NCBI RefSeq assembly: GCF_029229925.1
Contig: NZ_CP107254.1
Location: forward strand, 248,001-312,000
DNA length: 64,000 nt
Direction: 5' to 3'
Source of the DNA: Halorhabdus sp. BNX81
Lineage (GTDB): Archaea > Halobacteriota > Halobacteria > Halobacteriales > Haloarculaceae
This document shows positions 7,103 through 18,531 of this stretch, in pieces (position 1 is the first letter of the stretch; every line of letters starts with the position of its first letter). The position numbers and the translations under genes are program-made. The notes below the pieces were generated by a model that made no database searches, was not told where the DNA came from, and saw only the letters and a program-made list of their open reading frames with translations.

Positions 7103-8917
7103 TCAATCCTGGCCGTGTCTCGTCACGCACTCCGGCAAGCCGATCAGCTCGACGGGCTCGGAGTTGTCCGGCGAGTAGACGACCAGCTGGCCCTGCTCCA
7201 TGTAGGGCACTTTCGCCTCTAGATGGCTCGGAATATTCACCGCCGAGATGGCGTCCTCGTCGCCGAGATTCAGGACGACCGTGGTGTTGATCTGCTTGAA
7301 GACGGGGTCGGCGATGTCCTGGGGATCCTGGGTGATGAGAAAGAGCCCCAGCCGCTCCTTGCGGCCCTGCTTGGCGGCGTCGGTGAACTTCCCGATGACC
7401 TTGCGGGCCTGGACGCTGTCGGCGTCGGTCAGGAAGTTGTGGGCCTCGTCCATGCCGACGACCAGCGGTGTCTCCCCGATGCGCTCGAAGGTCGGATCGT
7501 TCGAGAGTTTTTCGTCGACGAGCAGCGACGACAGCGCGAGCACGACCGTCTCGGTCGCCCGTGAGTCGTTGATGTGGTAGGTCGGGACGACGGTCAGCCC
7601 GCCCGGGCGGACGAACTCGTGGATCAGATCGGTGATCGGCCGGGCGTCCTGGTCGAAGATGTTCCCGAACCCGCGCGCCCGCCGGCGGACGGCGTCGTAG
7701 GTCGCCTCGTGGACCCGGCCGGTCTCGTCGAGTTCCTCCTTCAGCGCGGGATCGTCGAGGAAGGCGGTGAACTGGTCGTAGGTGCCCTCGCGGCCGTACT
7801 GGTCACGGAACAGCGGAAGGAGGACGTTCACCAGTGCCCCGTACTGGTTGTCGTTGAGGCCGCTGCCGGCGATCAGCCAGGGGTTGTCGTGGACCATCGA
7901 GAACGGGATGGTGAAGGCGACCTGCTCGGCGCGATGGTGCTCGGCTGAGTACGTCGCCCCGCCGATTTCGGGGACGAAGGCAACCGTATTGTCGTGGCCG
8001 CCGCAGGCGATGCCCTCGCGTTCACACCGCCGCCGGAAGTCGTCGGAGAGATCGCCGTCGTCGTGCATCTGGGCGTACTCGTCCTGGGGGTCGAACTGGA
8101 CGACGGCGGGGCCAACCGTCCGGTCGCTGCCGGTCTCGACGGGGTAGGCTCGCTCCGCCGCGAGGAACTGCCGGAGGACGTTCTTCGCGAGATGAGTCTT
8201 GCCCGACCCCGTCCCGCCGGCGACGAGCGTGTGTCGGAAGACCAGGGGATCGCCGGCGTCGTAGGCGTCCTTCAGCCGGTAGTCGATGGTGGGGGGTTGA
8301 GCCGCCGTCCGGACCTTTTCGCCCCCGACCGAGAGGTGACCGAGGAAGACACCGTCCTCGGGGATCTTCAGCCCGGTCTTGATCGCACTGCGCTCGTCGG
8401 CGTGGCTGACGGGCGTCTCGGGCTTGGGGACGCGGTCGGTCATCCGACGCTGGAGCTCGCCATCATCATTATACAAGATGGCGACGGGTTCGAGCGTCGC
8501 CATGAACTTGAAGTCCTGTTCGTCGATGCCCTCGGCGCGCATCGCCCGCCGGGCGTGGATCTCGGTCGCGTCGTCGGCCCGGAACTCCCGGACGTACTCC
8601 AGGGCGGTGATCCGGCAGAACAGTCGCTCCTCGGTCGCGCTGTCGGGATAGGGGGCGAGGAGATAGGTTCCGATCCGGACGTCGGCGCGGTTGCCGACGG
8701 TGACGTACGCCCGGAGGCGTGTATCTTCGCCGTCCTCGCTGATGGTCAGGCCCTCCGCCGCCGAGAGGACGCCGATGCCGCGTTCCTCGCCCGTCGGCGT
8801 GGTTTCGACCGGCTCGAAGTCGTCGGTCGACGCTCGTTCGGGGGCGTCACTCCCCTCGGACGCCTGCTCGCCGGCGTCGTCGTTATCGAACTCCGTGAAA
8901 TCCCCGAGGTCGGACAT
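7103..8917 (-). CDS. HerA-like ATP-binding protein (FtsK-HerA superfamily)
   Basis: A 604-residue protein. Residues 1-45 are acidic and probably disordered, residues 46-200 form a beta-rich HAS-barrel-like region, and the rest is a RecA-type motor domain. Walker A GGTGSGKTH is at residues 234-242, the Walker B strand ends in VVGMDEAHNF, and the later FLITQDPQD resembles the sensor/arginine region of HerA. HerA-type hexamers translocate DNA, often with NurA in end resection; no nurA is adjacent here, so the role is open. The neighbours are the AT-rich secreted-peptide locus downstream and a divergent hydrolase gene upstream. Confidence 0.85.
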   Translation of the reverse strand: MSDLGDFTEFDNDDAGEQASEGSDAPERASTDDFEPVETTPTGEERGIGVLSAAEGLTISEDGEDTRLRAYVTVGNRADVRIGTYLLAPYPDSATEERLFCRITALEYVREFRADDATEIHARRAMRAEGIDEQDFKFMATLEPVAILYNDDGELQRRMTDRVPKPETPVSHADERSAIKTGLKIPEDGVFLGHLSVGGEKVRTAAQPPTIDYRLKDAYDAGDPLVFRHTLVAGGTGSGKTHLAKNVLRQFLAAERAYPVETGSDRTVGPAVVQFDPQDEYAQMHDDGDLSDDFRRRCEREGIACGGHDNTVAFVPEIGGATYSAEHHRAEQVAFTIPFSMVHDNPWLIAGSGLNDNQYGALVNVLLPLFRDQYGREGTYDQFTAFLDDPALKEELDETGRVHEATYDAVRRRARGFGNIFDQDARPITDLIHEFVRPGGLTVVPTYHINDSRATETVVLALSSLLVDEKLSNDPTFERIGETPLVVGMDEAHNFLTDADSVQARKVIGKFTDAAKQGRKERLGLFLITQDPQDIADPVFKQINTTVVLNLGDEDAISAVNIPSHLEAKVPYMEQGQLVVYSPDNSEPVELIGLPECVTRHGQD

Positions 8918-9020
8918 ATCACGTCAGTGTGGGCCGACGGACAAACCGGTTTCCCCCGAGCATCAGCTCATCTGAGTTCGACCCCAAACGTCCTTACCCT
9001 GGCATTCGAACACACACCCG

Positions 9021-9824
9021 ATGACCGCGTGGCTTCGCGCCATGACGTACAACGTGCGCTACGACAACCCCGAGGACGGCGAGCACCGCTGGGCGAACCG
9101 TCGTGAGGCTGTCGCGAGCACGATCCGGTTTCACGTGCCCGACGTGGTCGGCCTTCAGGAACCACTCGATCACCAGCTCGCAGACGTCGCCGATCGCCTC
9201 CCCAGTTTCGAGTGGATCGGTAGGGGCCGCGTCGATGGCGAGAGCGAGGGCGAACATACCCCGATCGGCTACCGGACCGACCGGATCGAATACGTCGATG
9301 GCGACACCTTCTGGCTCTCGGAGACACCCGACGAGGCGGGCAGCGTCGGCTGGGACGCCCGCCATCCCCGGATCGTGACCTGGGCGCGCCTGCGTGACCG
9401 GCGGACCGGTGATTCCCTCCTTTTCGCGAACACACACTTCTCCCACGACGGCCCGCGCGCCCGCCGGAAGAGCGCCAAGCTCTTGCTCGACCGACTCGCG
9501 GACTTGCGGAAGGACGAACCCGTGATCCTCACGGGCGATTTCAACTGCGTGGCGGACGAGGAGCCTTACGAGATCTTGATTGACGACGACCACACCCTCG
9601 ACCTCGCAGGCGAACAAGACCGATCAGCCGAGCCCGCTCACGGCCCGCCGACATCCGTGACGGACTTCGAGAACCTGGTGCCGAATCGCAAGATCGACCA
9701 CGTCTTCTCGACGCCCGACGTGGCCGTCGGAACCCACGGCGTCTGCAGCGACGTCTACGACGACGGTCGGTACCCATCGGATCACCTGCCGGTGTTGGTC
9801 GAACTCGGTCCGGGTGAGGGGTAG
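9021..9824 (+). CDS. Endonuclease/exonuclease/phosphatase (EEP) family hydrolase
   Basis: A 267-residue EEP-fold enzyme, cytosolic with no signal peptide. Visible family motifs are TYNVRYD at the start, the metal-binding glutamate in VVGLQEPL, the catalytic triplet GDFNCVADEEPY, and the terminal SDHLPVLVEL carrying the aspartate-histidine pair. The family covers nucleases, sphingomyelinases and sugar or inositol phosphatases, and the substrate cannot be read from sequence. Related proteins in sugar-using bacteria are often labelled EEP hydrolases near carbohydrate genes, but there is no such context here. Confidence 0.85.
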   Translation: MTAWLRAMTYNVRYDNPEDGEHRWANRREAVASTIRFHVPDVVGLQEPLDHQLADVADRLPSFEWIGRGRVDGESEGEHTPIGYRTDRIEYVDGDTFWLSETPDEAGSVGWDARHPRIVTWARLRDRRTGDSLLFANTHFSHDGPRARRKSAKLLLDRLADLRKDEPVILTGDFNCVADEEPYEILIDDDHTLDLAGEQDRSAEPAHGPPTSVTDFENLVPNRKIDHVFSTPDVAVGTHGVCSDVYDDGRYPSDHLPVLVELGPGEG

Positions 9825-9984
9825 CGGATCGCATCCCATCACGCTGTGACGCTCTGGAGATCGCGGCGTTCGTATCGGGGTCGCCACCAGCAGACCGAGG
9901 AGCGGGGTTCAGCCGTGGGCGGCTGTCAATGGCGGGACCCAGCCTTATACGCGCTGAACCAGTAACACCAGTCTGTCCGAGTAC

Positions 9985-10101
9985 GTGGCTGTCTGCCAGG
10001 ACTGCGAGTGGGAACGACCGATGCCCAAGCGCGACATGGCCGAACACGCAAAGCGCGTTCACGAGGACGAGCATGGTCACCTCGTGTTCCTTGAGCACTG
10101 A
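9985..10101 (+). CDS. Candidate 38-residue zinc-finger microprotein
   Basis: A GTG-initiated short frame with a CQDC pair near the N-terminus and four histidines (HAKRVHEDEHGH), enough to bind one zinc. A TATA-like CTTATAC at about 9944-9950 lies about 38 nt upstream, slightly far for a leaderless start; an in-frame non-ATG start a few codons earlier is possible. Haloarchaea have many such tiny zinc-finger proteins. It is too short for certainty, but the composition looks real and no gene overlaps it on the other strand. Confidence 0.45.
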   Translation: MAVCQDCEWERPMPKRDMAEHAKRVHEDEHGHLVFLEH

Positions 10102-10213
10102 CGAGCGCGCTACCCGATCGCGCTGGACCACAGAGACTGCCTTTCTGCGACGGTGTCGTTTCTCCATTCTCGCCGGCCGACTCGTTTTTACTCGCTGATC
10201 ACCTACGATCGGT

Positions 10214-10555
10214 ATGCGACTCATCCGTGGACGGGCCGGCGGGACGGCACTGACCGGGACGCTGTACGAACCCGGCGAGGAGCCCCCGAGCTACGAGGGC
10301 GCGCCCGACGCCGACGCGCCGTTCGTCTGGGTGTGTGACGCCTTCTACGCGGTCGAGAGCGGCGGAACCGCCCAGCAGGTCGACGGCGAGGAGATCAACG
10401 TGGCCTTCGAGTCGCCCGCACCCCGTGGGTTCGCCGATCGCGACCGCGCCATCGCGGCCGCCGAGGACCACGTCCGAACCCAGTTCGGCCGTCTCGGTCT
10501 CGATGAATCGGCGGTCGAGATCGAACACGAGCACGTCGCGCCCGAATCGGCCTGA
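10214..10555 (+). CDS. Conserved haloarchaeal protein (DUF7113-like)
   Basis: A 113-residue soluble acidic protein, MRLIRGRAGGTALTGTLYEP at the start and a C-terminal helix around DRAIAAAEDHVRTQFGRLG. It resembles the haloarchaeal family DUF7113, for which I know no function. There is no signal peptide or membrane segment. It is convergent with the ABC exporter gene, with 15 nt between stop codons. Confidence 0.65.
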   Translation: MRLIRGRAGGTALTGTLYEPGEEPPSYEGAPDADAPFVWVCDAFYAVESGGTAQQVDGEEINVAFESPAPRGFADRDRAIAAAEDHVRTQFGRLGLDESAVEIEHEHVAPESA

Positions 10556-10570
10556 GTCCTCCCCAGGGGG

Positions 10571-12520
<1,950 letters not shown>

Positions 12521-12647
12521 GGCCCCCGCTAACGTGGCCCCCTACTAAAGGCTGACTGCCGCGCCAGTCCGGGCTGGCGACGGTCGTCTTCACGCCGGCC
12601 CGAATCGCAGTTGGTAAATCCGCCACCGTCCGAGAGCCACCCAGCAA

Positions 12648-13418
12648 ATGGTTCACGTCAGCGTTATCGGCTGTGGGCACATGGGCGGGGCGCTCGTCCG
12701 TGGGCTGTCCGCCGCCGGCCACCGGGTGACGGCCTGTGACGTCGACGAATCGGTACTCGAAGACCTATCGGGAGTCGCCGACGAGACGACCACTGACCTC
12801 GAAGCGGCAGCCTCAGCGCCGATCGTCGTGCTGGCGGTCGGCCCTGACGCCGCCGGCGAGGTCCTCGCCGACCTGGAACTCGACCCTGACCAGACGGTCG
12901 TCTCGGTCGCCGCGGGCGTCTCGACGTCGATGCTCGAATCGACGACCGACGCCGCCGTCATCCGGATGATGCCGAACCTCGCCGCCGAGTACGGCGAGAT
13001 GGCCGCCGCAGTCACGCCAGAACCGACGGGCGACGTCGCGACAGTACTCGACGATCTCGGGACCGTCGTCACGATCGACGAGGACCGGATGGATCTGGCG
13101 ACGGCGATCAACGGCAGCGGGCCGGCGTTCGTCTTCTACCTGATCGGGGCGATGCAGCAGGCTGGCATTGAGGGCGGCCTTGACTCGGATGACGCTGCGG
13201 CGCTCGCCGCCCAGACGTTCAAGGGCGCGGCCGAGATCGTCCTGCAGAGTGACGAGAGCGTCGAAGAACTGGTCGACGCCGTCGCCACGGAGGGCGGGAC
13301 CACGATCGAGGGCATGGAGGTCCTGTGGGACAGCGACGTTGAGGACGTCCTCGGCGAGACAGTGGCTGTCACCGAAGAACGGTCGGCGGAGATCACCGCA
13401 GAAATCGGTGATGAGTGA
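12648..13418 (+). CDS. proC: Pyrroline-5-carboxylate reductase
   Basis: A 256-residue cytosolic enzyme that reduces pyrroline-5-carboxylate to proline with NAD(P)H. The Rossmann loop is VIGCGHMGGALVRGL near residues 5-19; the C-terminal dimer domain has NGSGPAFVFYLIGAM and, later, EGGTTIEGMEVL. It ends SAEITAEIGDE with an ATGAGTGA junction typical of an overlap with a following gene, yet proB begins 1.34 kb later. The gap holds two unrelated genes and a second copy of this tail (14700-14768), so a proC-proB junction has been split. Confidence 0.93.
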   Translation: MVHVSVIGCGHMGGALVRGLSAAGHRVTACDVDESVLEDLSGVADETTTDLEAAASAPIVVLAVGPDAAGEVLADLELDPDQTVVSVAAGVSTSMLESTTDAAVIRMMPNLAAEYGEMAAAVTPEPTGDVATVLDDLGTVVTIDEDRMDLATAINGSGPAFVFYLIGAMQQAGIEGGLDSDDAAALAAQTFKGAAEIVLQSDESVEELVDAVATEGGTTIEGMEVLWDSDVEDVLGETVAVTEERSAEITAEIGDE

Positions 13419-13538
13419 GTCGGATCCATTCACAGACTGATTCGATTGCGAAGGCGTCGCTTTCCACCGCTTCGTTTCTGATCACCGTTGTTTCCCTTCC
13501 ACAGAAAAATATATTTGACTGTCATAATAGATCAACAT

Positions 13539-14207
13539 ATGACCGAAACGGAGTCCGCGGAGCGGATTGGCCTGTCGATCGGTCCTGGCGCGGTCGGAGT
13601 CGTTGCGGTCCTCGTCGGGATGGGGTCCTCATTCCTCTATCCACTGGTTGTCGCCGGCCTTCTGCCGGGGATCGAACAGATCGCATCGACCGTCCCACGT
13701 TCCAGCCATCCGTTCGTCGTGTATCTCAGCGTCATCCCCGGCCCGATCTTGCTGACCTGGGGGGCCTTCGCATACGTGGACGACGAGTATACGCCGCTAA
13801 CGCCGCGACGTGCCCTTGCGGCGCTCGTCCCTGCGCTCGTGAGCGTTTGCCTGGGGGTCTCGGTGTTCGCCGCCAGGTGGACGGGAGTGGCACCGACGGA
13901 CATCGAGGGGCAGGCGAGGGCACCTCTCTCACTCGTTGAGGCGTTGCAGCTCGAACTGACGGCGGTCCAGTTCGTCGCGCTGGCGGCCGTTTCCGCGACT
14001 TTCGTCGGCACCGTCGCGGCTACCCGGGATCGGTGGACCGCACTTGCGACGGGAGTCGTCCCCGTCGGGCTCGTCGCAGCCGGACTCGCCTGGGGGCCAC
14101 AACAGATCTCCCTCTCTACACTCACGCTCGTCGCAGCCACCATGGCGATCCCCTTTGCAGCCGGATACGCGGCTACGCGCTCGGGAAGCAGGCATCGGAC
14201 CGTTTAG
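13539..14207 (+). CDS. Membrane protein inserted between proC and proB
   Basis: A 222-residue protein with five or six membrane helices, for example GAVGVVAVLVGMGSSFLYPL, HPFVVYLSVIPGPILLTWGA and ALAALVPALVSVCLGVSVFA. The frame is open from 13488, but the TATA-like AAATATATTTG at about 13507-13517 fits a leaderless transcript starting at the ATG at 13539. I do not recognise a family. It is tail to tail with the next small membrane gene (7 nt), and the pair is the cargo of the insertion that separates proC from proB. Confidence 0.7.
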   Translation: MTETESAERIGLSIGPGAVGVVAVLVGMGSSFLYPLVVAGLLPGIEQIASTVPRSSHPFVVYLSVIPGPILLTWGAFAYVDDEYTPLTPRRALAALVPALVSVCLGVSVFAARWTGVAPTDIEGQARAPLSLVEALQLELTAVQFVALAAVSATFVGTVAATRDRWTALATGVVPVGLVAAGLAWGPQQISLSTLTLVAATMAIPFAAGYAATRSGSRHRTV

Positions 14208-14214
14208 CTACTCT

Positions 14215-14490
14215 TCATACTGTCCACGCGATGTAGCCAACTGCTGCTATGACGACTGATCCGGCGATGAATAGTAGATTGGCTGTCCAAGCGGCGATCG
14301 CAATCAAACTCCAGAGGGCTAAGAGCAACCCTGCCTCTCCGGGCTTTTCGTGTCGCCATGTGGTAAATGACGTCGTCAAACCGGCGACGACTGCCATTCC
14401 GAATATTGGTTGCTGAAGCCACAAGAGGGTCCACCCCAGAATTGCCGCAGAGAGCCCAATGACAACTCCATTTGATACTCCATCGTCCAT
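14215..14490 (-). CDS. Small membrane protein inserted between proC and proB
   Basis: A 91-residue protein with three hydrophobic segments: VVIGLSAAILGWTLLWL, AGLLLALWSLIAIAAWTANL and FIAGSVVIAAVGYIAW. The frame runs further upstream, but the TATA-like ATTAAGAG about 27 nt before the ATG at 14490 supports this leaderless start (MDDGVSNGVVIG). The DNA is visibly more AT-rich than proB or proA. The function is unknown. It may act with the convergent membrane gene at 13539. Confidence 0.65.
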   Translation of the reverse strand: MDDGVSNGVVIGLSAAILGWTLLWLQQPIFGMAVVAGLTTSFTTWRHEKPGEAGLLLALWSLIAIAAWTANLLFIAGSVVIAAVGYIAWTV

Positions 14491-14699
14491 ATCATATATC
14501 CGCTCTTCCGTTCTCTTAATTTCTGTGCTATATCTACGCGAGAGCGGTAAACGATACCCAACGCTGGAGGGTGTTGTAGCGTACTGACTGGCAACTCGTT
14601 GCGAACCGTAGTAGGTTTGTCCGTCGCCCATTTCTCCCATTACAATGAGATCCGGTACTCCCATCGGTCGCCACCGTACGCGGACATCCAACACACGGG

Positions 14700-14768
14700 A
14701 TGGCACTGACCACCGCAACCATCGAGCGTCATTCCGCGGAAATCACCAGCGAGGTCGACGATGAGTGA
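14700..14768 (+). pseudogene. Detached copy of the ProC C-terminus, overlapping proB start
   Basis: This 22-codon frame begins with ATG, ends at a TGA overlapping the proB start, and encodes [14 protein letters not shown]. Intact ProC ends EERSAEITAEIGDE. The residues are largely shared but the codons differ (for example TCC GCG GAA against TCG GCG GAG), so it is not a fresh duplication. It is best read as the old proC tail left next to proB when a cassette and a diverged proC end were recombined in. It could now act as a short leader ORF coupling translation into proB. Confidence 0.7.
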
Positions 14769-15594
14769 CGCCGTCGACCCCGAAGAGATCGAGCGGACGC
14801 GCGAACTCGCCGCCGACGCCGACCGGGTCGTCGTCAAGGCGGGAACGAACTCGCTGACGGACGCCGAGTCGAACCTCGACGACGACAAACTCGACAAACT
14901 CGTCGACGACGTGGCCGACCTGCTCGACCACGGCAAGGAGGTTCTACTCGTTTCCTCGGCGGCGATCGGGGCCGGCCGGGGACGCGTCGACGCCGAGACT
15001 GACACCGTCGAAGCGTCCCAGGCGCTGTCGACCGTCGGCCAGAGCCATCTGATGCGGCGCTACACCGAAAGCTTCGAGCGCTACGATCGGAAGGTCGCCC
15101 AGATTCTGGTCACGCAGGCCGACCTGGACGATCCCGAGCGGTTCACTAACTTCCACAACACCGTCGAGACGCTGCTGGATTGGGGGATCGTCCCGATCGT
15201 CAACGAGAACGACGCCGTCGCGATCGCGGAGATCCAGATCGGCGACAACGACATGCTTTCCTCGTCGATCGCGGTCGGGATCGAGGCCGACCTGCTGGTG
15301 ACGCTGACCGACGTCGACGGCGTCTACACCGGCAACCCGAAGGACGACCCTGACGCGACCAAGATCGAGGCCGTCGGGAGCAACTACGGGGCCGTCCAGG
15401 AGATCGTCGCCCAGAGCACGACCGAGGAATTCGGCGGGATCACGACGAAGGTCGAGGGCGCGCGAACGGCCAACGAGCACGGGATCCCGGCGGTGATCGC
15501 GGGCTCAGCCGAACCGGACGTGCTTGCCCGCATCGCCGCCGGCGAATCGGTGGGCACAATATTCTTGCCTGTCAACGGAGCATACGATGACTGA
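14761..15594 (+). CDS. proB: Glutamate 5-kinase
   Basis: A 277-residue amino-acid kinase that makes gamma-glutamyl phosphate, the first step of proline synthesis. Motifs: [12 protein letters not shown] (phosphate loop lysine and glycine), [17 protein letters not shown]-like [12 protein letters not shown] and [15 protein letters not shown]. It lacks the C-terminal PUA domain of bacterial ProB (about 370 residues), so it is the short form. It overlaps proA by 8 nt, a clear operon. Upstream, its start overlaps the detached ProC tail. Confidence 0.93.
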   Translation: MSDAVDPEEIERTRELAADADRVVVKAGTNSLTDAESNLDDDKLDKLVDDVADLLDHGKEVLLVSSAAIGAGRGRVDAETDTVEASQALSTVGQSHLMRRYTESFERYDRKVAQILVTQADLDDPERFTNFHNTVETLLDWGIVPIVNENDAVAIAEIQIGDNDMLSSSIAVGIEADLLVTLTDVDGVYTGNPKDDPDATKIEAVGSNYGAVQEIVAQSTTEEFGGITTKVEGARTANEHGIPAVIAGSAEPDVLARIAAGESVGTIFLPVNGAYDD

Positions 15595-16912
15595 TACGGA
15601 CACTGAATCCAAGGTCGAGGCCGCCGAAGCTGCGGCGCTCGAACTGGCCAACGTCAGCGACGCCGATCGTCGCGCCGCCCTGGAAGCGATCGCAACGGCC
15701 ATCGACGATCACCGCGAGGACGTCATCGCGGTCAACGACAGGGACGTCGAGGCCGGCGAGGAGTTGCTCGAAGCCGGCGAGTACACCCAGGCGCTGGTCG
15801 ACCGGCTGAAGCTGGACGACGCCAAGATGGACTCGATCGTCGAGATGGTCGAGAGCGTCGCCGATCAGGCGGATCCCCTCGGGAAAACCCTCCAGGCCCG
15901 CCACCTTGACGACGATCTCGACCTCTATCGAGTGGCGGTCCCCATCGGCGTGATCGGGACCGTCTTCGAGTCCCGGCCCGATGCCTTAGTCCAGATCGCT
16001 GCCCTCGCGCTGAAGTCCGGGAACGCGGTCATCCTCAAGGGCGGCAGCGAGGCCAGCCACTCCAACCGCGAACTGTTTGAGATCATCCGCGAGGCAGCCC
16101 AGGACGTCGAGGCTATCCCCGAGGGCTGGGTCCAGTTGATCGAGGCCCGGGAGGCCGTCGACACCGTCCTCGGGATGGACGAGCACATCGACCTGCTGAT
16201 GCCCCGCGGGTCCTCGGAATTCGTCAGCTACGTCCAGGACAACACCCAGATCCCTGTGCTGGGCCACACCGAGGGTGTCTGTCACGTCTTCGTCGACAGC
16301 GAGGCCGACCTCGACGAAGCGGTCGAAGTGGCATACGACGCGAAAGTCCAGTACACCGCTGTCTGTAACGCCATCGAGACGCTGCTCGTCCACGAGGACG
16401 TCGCCGAGGCGTTCCTGCCCACCATGGCCGACCGGTACGCCGAGGCCGATGTCGAACTGCGCGGCGACGAACGAACCCGGGAGATCCTCGAAGAGTTCGA
16501 CGTCCGTGAAGCCACTGAAGAGGACTGGCGCACGGAATACGGCGACCTCATCCTCTCGATCAAGGTCGTCGACTCGCTCGTGGACGCCATCGACCACGTC
16601 AACACGAACGGCTCGAAACACACCGAGTCGATCCTGACCGAGGACGACGAGACGGCCCGGAAATTCATGACGGGCGTCGACGCCGCCAGCGTCTTCCACA
16701 ACGCCTCGACGCGCTTCTCGGATGGCTATCGCTACGGCCTCGGTGCCGAGGTCGGTATTTCGACGGGCAAGATCCACGCCCGCGGGCCCGTCGGGCTGGA
16801 GGGGCTGACGACCTACAAGTACTACCTCGAGGGTGATGGTCACCTCGTGGCATCCTACGCCGGCGAGGACGCTTTGCCCTTCTCCCACGAGGATTTCGAC
16901 GGCGAGTGGTGA
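15587..16912 (+). CDS. proA: Gamma-glutamyl phosphate reductase
   Basis: A 441-residue NADPH-dependent reductase of the aldehyde-dehydrogenase superfamily, converting gamma-glutamyl phosphate to glutamate semialdehyde. Motifs: [34 protein letters not shown], and the catalytic cysteine region [16 protein letters not shown] near residue 260. A start upstream at 15524 is open, but the ATG at 15587 overlaps the end of proB and gives the normal N-terminus. With proB and proC it completes proline synthesis, a route relevant to osmotic stress as well as protein synthesis. Confidence 0.94.
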   Translation: MTDTDTESKVEAAEAAALELANVSDADRRAALEAIATAIDDHREDVIAVNDRDVEAGEELLEAGEYTQALVDRLKLDDAKMDSIVEMVESVADQADPLGKTLQARHLDDDLDLYRVAVPIGVIGTVFESRPDALVQIAALALKSGNAVILKGGSEASHSNRELFEIIREAAQDVEAIPEGWVQLIEAREAVDTVLGMDEHIDLLMPRGSSEFVSYVQDNTQIPVLGHTEGVCHVFVDSEADLDEAVEVAYDAKVQYTAVCNAIETLLVHEDVAEAFLPTMADRYAEADVELRGDERTREILEEFDVREATEEDWRTEYGDLILSIKVVDSLVDAIDHVNTNGSKHTESILTEDDETARKFMTGVDAASVFHNASTRFSDGYRYGLGAEVGISTGKIHARGPVGLEGLTTYKYYLEGDGHLVASYAGEDALPFSHEDFDGEW

Positions 16913-17009
16913 GACGGCCCCGGCGTCGATTCGCGATTCACCCGTGAAAACCGGTTGCCCTTGCAGGGAGACGTACCATTAACATCAGGTCGCCGGATCG
17001 CCGTCCCGT

Positions 17010-17765
17010 ATGGCAACGACGATACGTAGGACCATCGCAGGCATGGCGCAACGAGCAAACCCGGCGTTTGCGGTCGCGGTCGTCGCGATCCCGCTTGCGG
17101 CGCTCGGATACGCGCTCACGGTCGCATCGATTCAACAGCACACCTACGTTCACGTGATGGCGGGCGTCCTCTGGACGGGGATCGACGTGTTCATCGGCGC
17201 GGTGCTCGGGCCGGTCATCGGTGGCCTCGACGAGGAGGAGAGTGCGGCGGTGTTCCAGCGACTCACGCCCAAGACCGCCTTTCTCCTGCCCTCACTGGCG
17301 ACGGTGACCATCGCCTCGGGGATCGCCCTGGCGTTGCGCCTGGGCTATCTGGCGAACGGCGAGGGCTGGCTCGCGCTGTTCACGGCCGCCAACGCCGTCC
17401 CGATACTCCTGTTGCTCGGGTGGCGACTCGACGCCTGGCGGGACTGGCGCTGGCAACTGCCCTTCGGCGTCGCGACGGTCGGCTCGGTGGCCTGGGTCGC
17501 GCTGACGCTCGATGCCCTGCCGGCGATCGAGCCCGCGATCGCGGTCGCGCTGGCGATCGTCACGATCCTCTCGGTGCAGGGTTTCGGGTTCCTGATGCCC
17601 GGCGAGTTGCGGATCTACCGGGAGATGACGTCGGCGAATCCCGACTCCGGCGTCATCGCCGCCATCGGCAAGCAGAACGCGATGCTCGGGGGCGTCCAGG
17701 GTGCGTTCCAGTTACTGTTGATCCTCGACATGGTCTACCTGCGATACGGCGGCTTCCCGTTCTGA
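17010..17765 (+). CDS. Integral membrane protein, eight-helix-type, hypothetical
   Basis: A 251-residue polytopic membrane protein with six or more helices, for example FAVAVVAIPLAALGYAL, VHVMAGVLWTGIDVFIGAVL and ILLLLGWRLDAW. Conserved-looking polar sites sit in the helices (HVMAGVLWTGID; LMPGELRIYREM). The pattern is loosely like CopD/DUF2269-type membrane proteins, which I cannot confirm. It starts 97 nt after proA on the same strand. Confidence 0.65.
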   Translation: MATTIRRTIAGMAQRANPAFAVAVVAIPLAALGYALTVASIQQHTYVHVMAGVLWTGIDVFIGAVLGPVIGGLDEEESAAVFQRLTPKTAFLLPSLATVTIASGIALALRLGYLANGEGWLALFTAANAVPILLLLGWRLDAWRDWRWQLPFGVATVGSVAWVALTLDALPAIEPAIAVALAIVTILSVQGFGFLMPGELRIYREMTSANPDSGVIAAIGKQNAMLGGVQGAFQLLLILDMVYLRYGGFPF

Positions 17766-17880
17766 CCTGCTGGCGGTGGCCCGGTACACTCGTTGGGACA
17801 AACGGTTCGTCGATCCGTTTGATCTGTGACGTTCTCGGACCGGCGTAACACCTATTCACTCTCGTACACACCGTATACAC

Positions 17881-18102
17881 ATGAGTACGATTCGCGTTTC
17901 CGAGGAGGTCAAGGAACGCCTGCGTGCCCTGAAGCGCGACGACGAGTCCTTCGACGAGCTACTGGATCGGTTGAGCCGCCGGGAGAAAGACATCGAGGAG
18001 ATGGCCGGCAGTCTCGCCTTCCTCGACGAGGACGGGACATTGGAAGCGGAGATGCGGGCGGCCCACGACGAACTGAACGAGTCGCTGTCCCGCCGGCGAT
18101 GA
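17881..18102 (+). CDS. VapB-type antitoxin (first of three VapBC modules)
   Basis: A 73-residue protein opening STIRVSEEVKERLRALKRDD, a ribbon-helix-helix-like N-terminus, followed by an acidic helical tail that would wrap a PIN toxin. Its stop overlaps the start of the PIN gene (ATGA). GTACACACC and GTATACAC, near-repeats just before the ATG, are a plausible autoregulatory site; leaderless initiation is likely. Confidence 0.82.
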   Translation: MSTIRVSEEVKERLRALKRDDESFDELLDRLSRREKDIEEMAGSLAFLDEDGTLEAEMRAAHDELNESLSRRR

Positions 18103-18509
18103 TCGTTCTCGATCGTGACGTCCTCGCGAAGATCGCCGGCCGTGATCCGAACGAGGCGATCCTGTCACACCTCGGGCAGTACCGCAGAGAGGAGTGGACG
18201 ATCCCCGCCGTCGTCGCCTGGGAGTCCTACAAGGCCGGGTCGGGCCGGACGGAGATGCTCAGGACCCAGCGCGTCCTCGACGAGCAGTTCGATCGCGTGC
18301 TGGATTTCACCGACGATTGTGCCCTCGAAGCCGGGTATCTCGACGAACAGCTTCGCGCACAGGGGATCCGGCTGGATCCCGCCGATCTGCTCAATCTCGC
18401 GACCGCCCACGCTGCGGGTGGCACGTTCGTCACGCACAATGCCACGGACTTCGACAAGCCACCGCTGTACGATCTTGTCGACCTCGACGTGGTGGTGACG
18501 GATTCCTGA
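18099..18509 (+). CDS. VapC-type PIN-domain ribonuclease toxin
   Basis: A 136-residue PIN domain with the acidic residues expected for a metal-dependent RNase: an aspartate in IVLDRDVLA, a glutamate in VAWESYKAG, an aspartate in LDPADLLNLATAHA and the terminal THNATDFDK. It starts inside the antitoxin stop codon (4-nt overlap), the classic VapBC order. It is convergent with the GH94 gene (22 nt). The target RNA is unknown. Confidence 0.87.
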   Translation: MIVLDRDVLAKIAGRDPNEAILSHLGQYRREEWTIPAVVAWESYKAGSGRTEMLRTQRVLDEQFDRVLDFTDDCALEAGYLDEQLRAQGIRLDPADLLNLATAHAAGGTFVTHNATDFDKPPLYDLVDLDVVVTDS

Positions 18510-18531
18510 TCCGGAGACGAAACTCGCGGCT

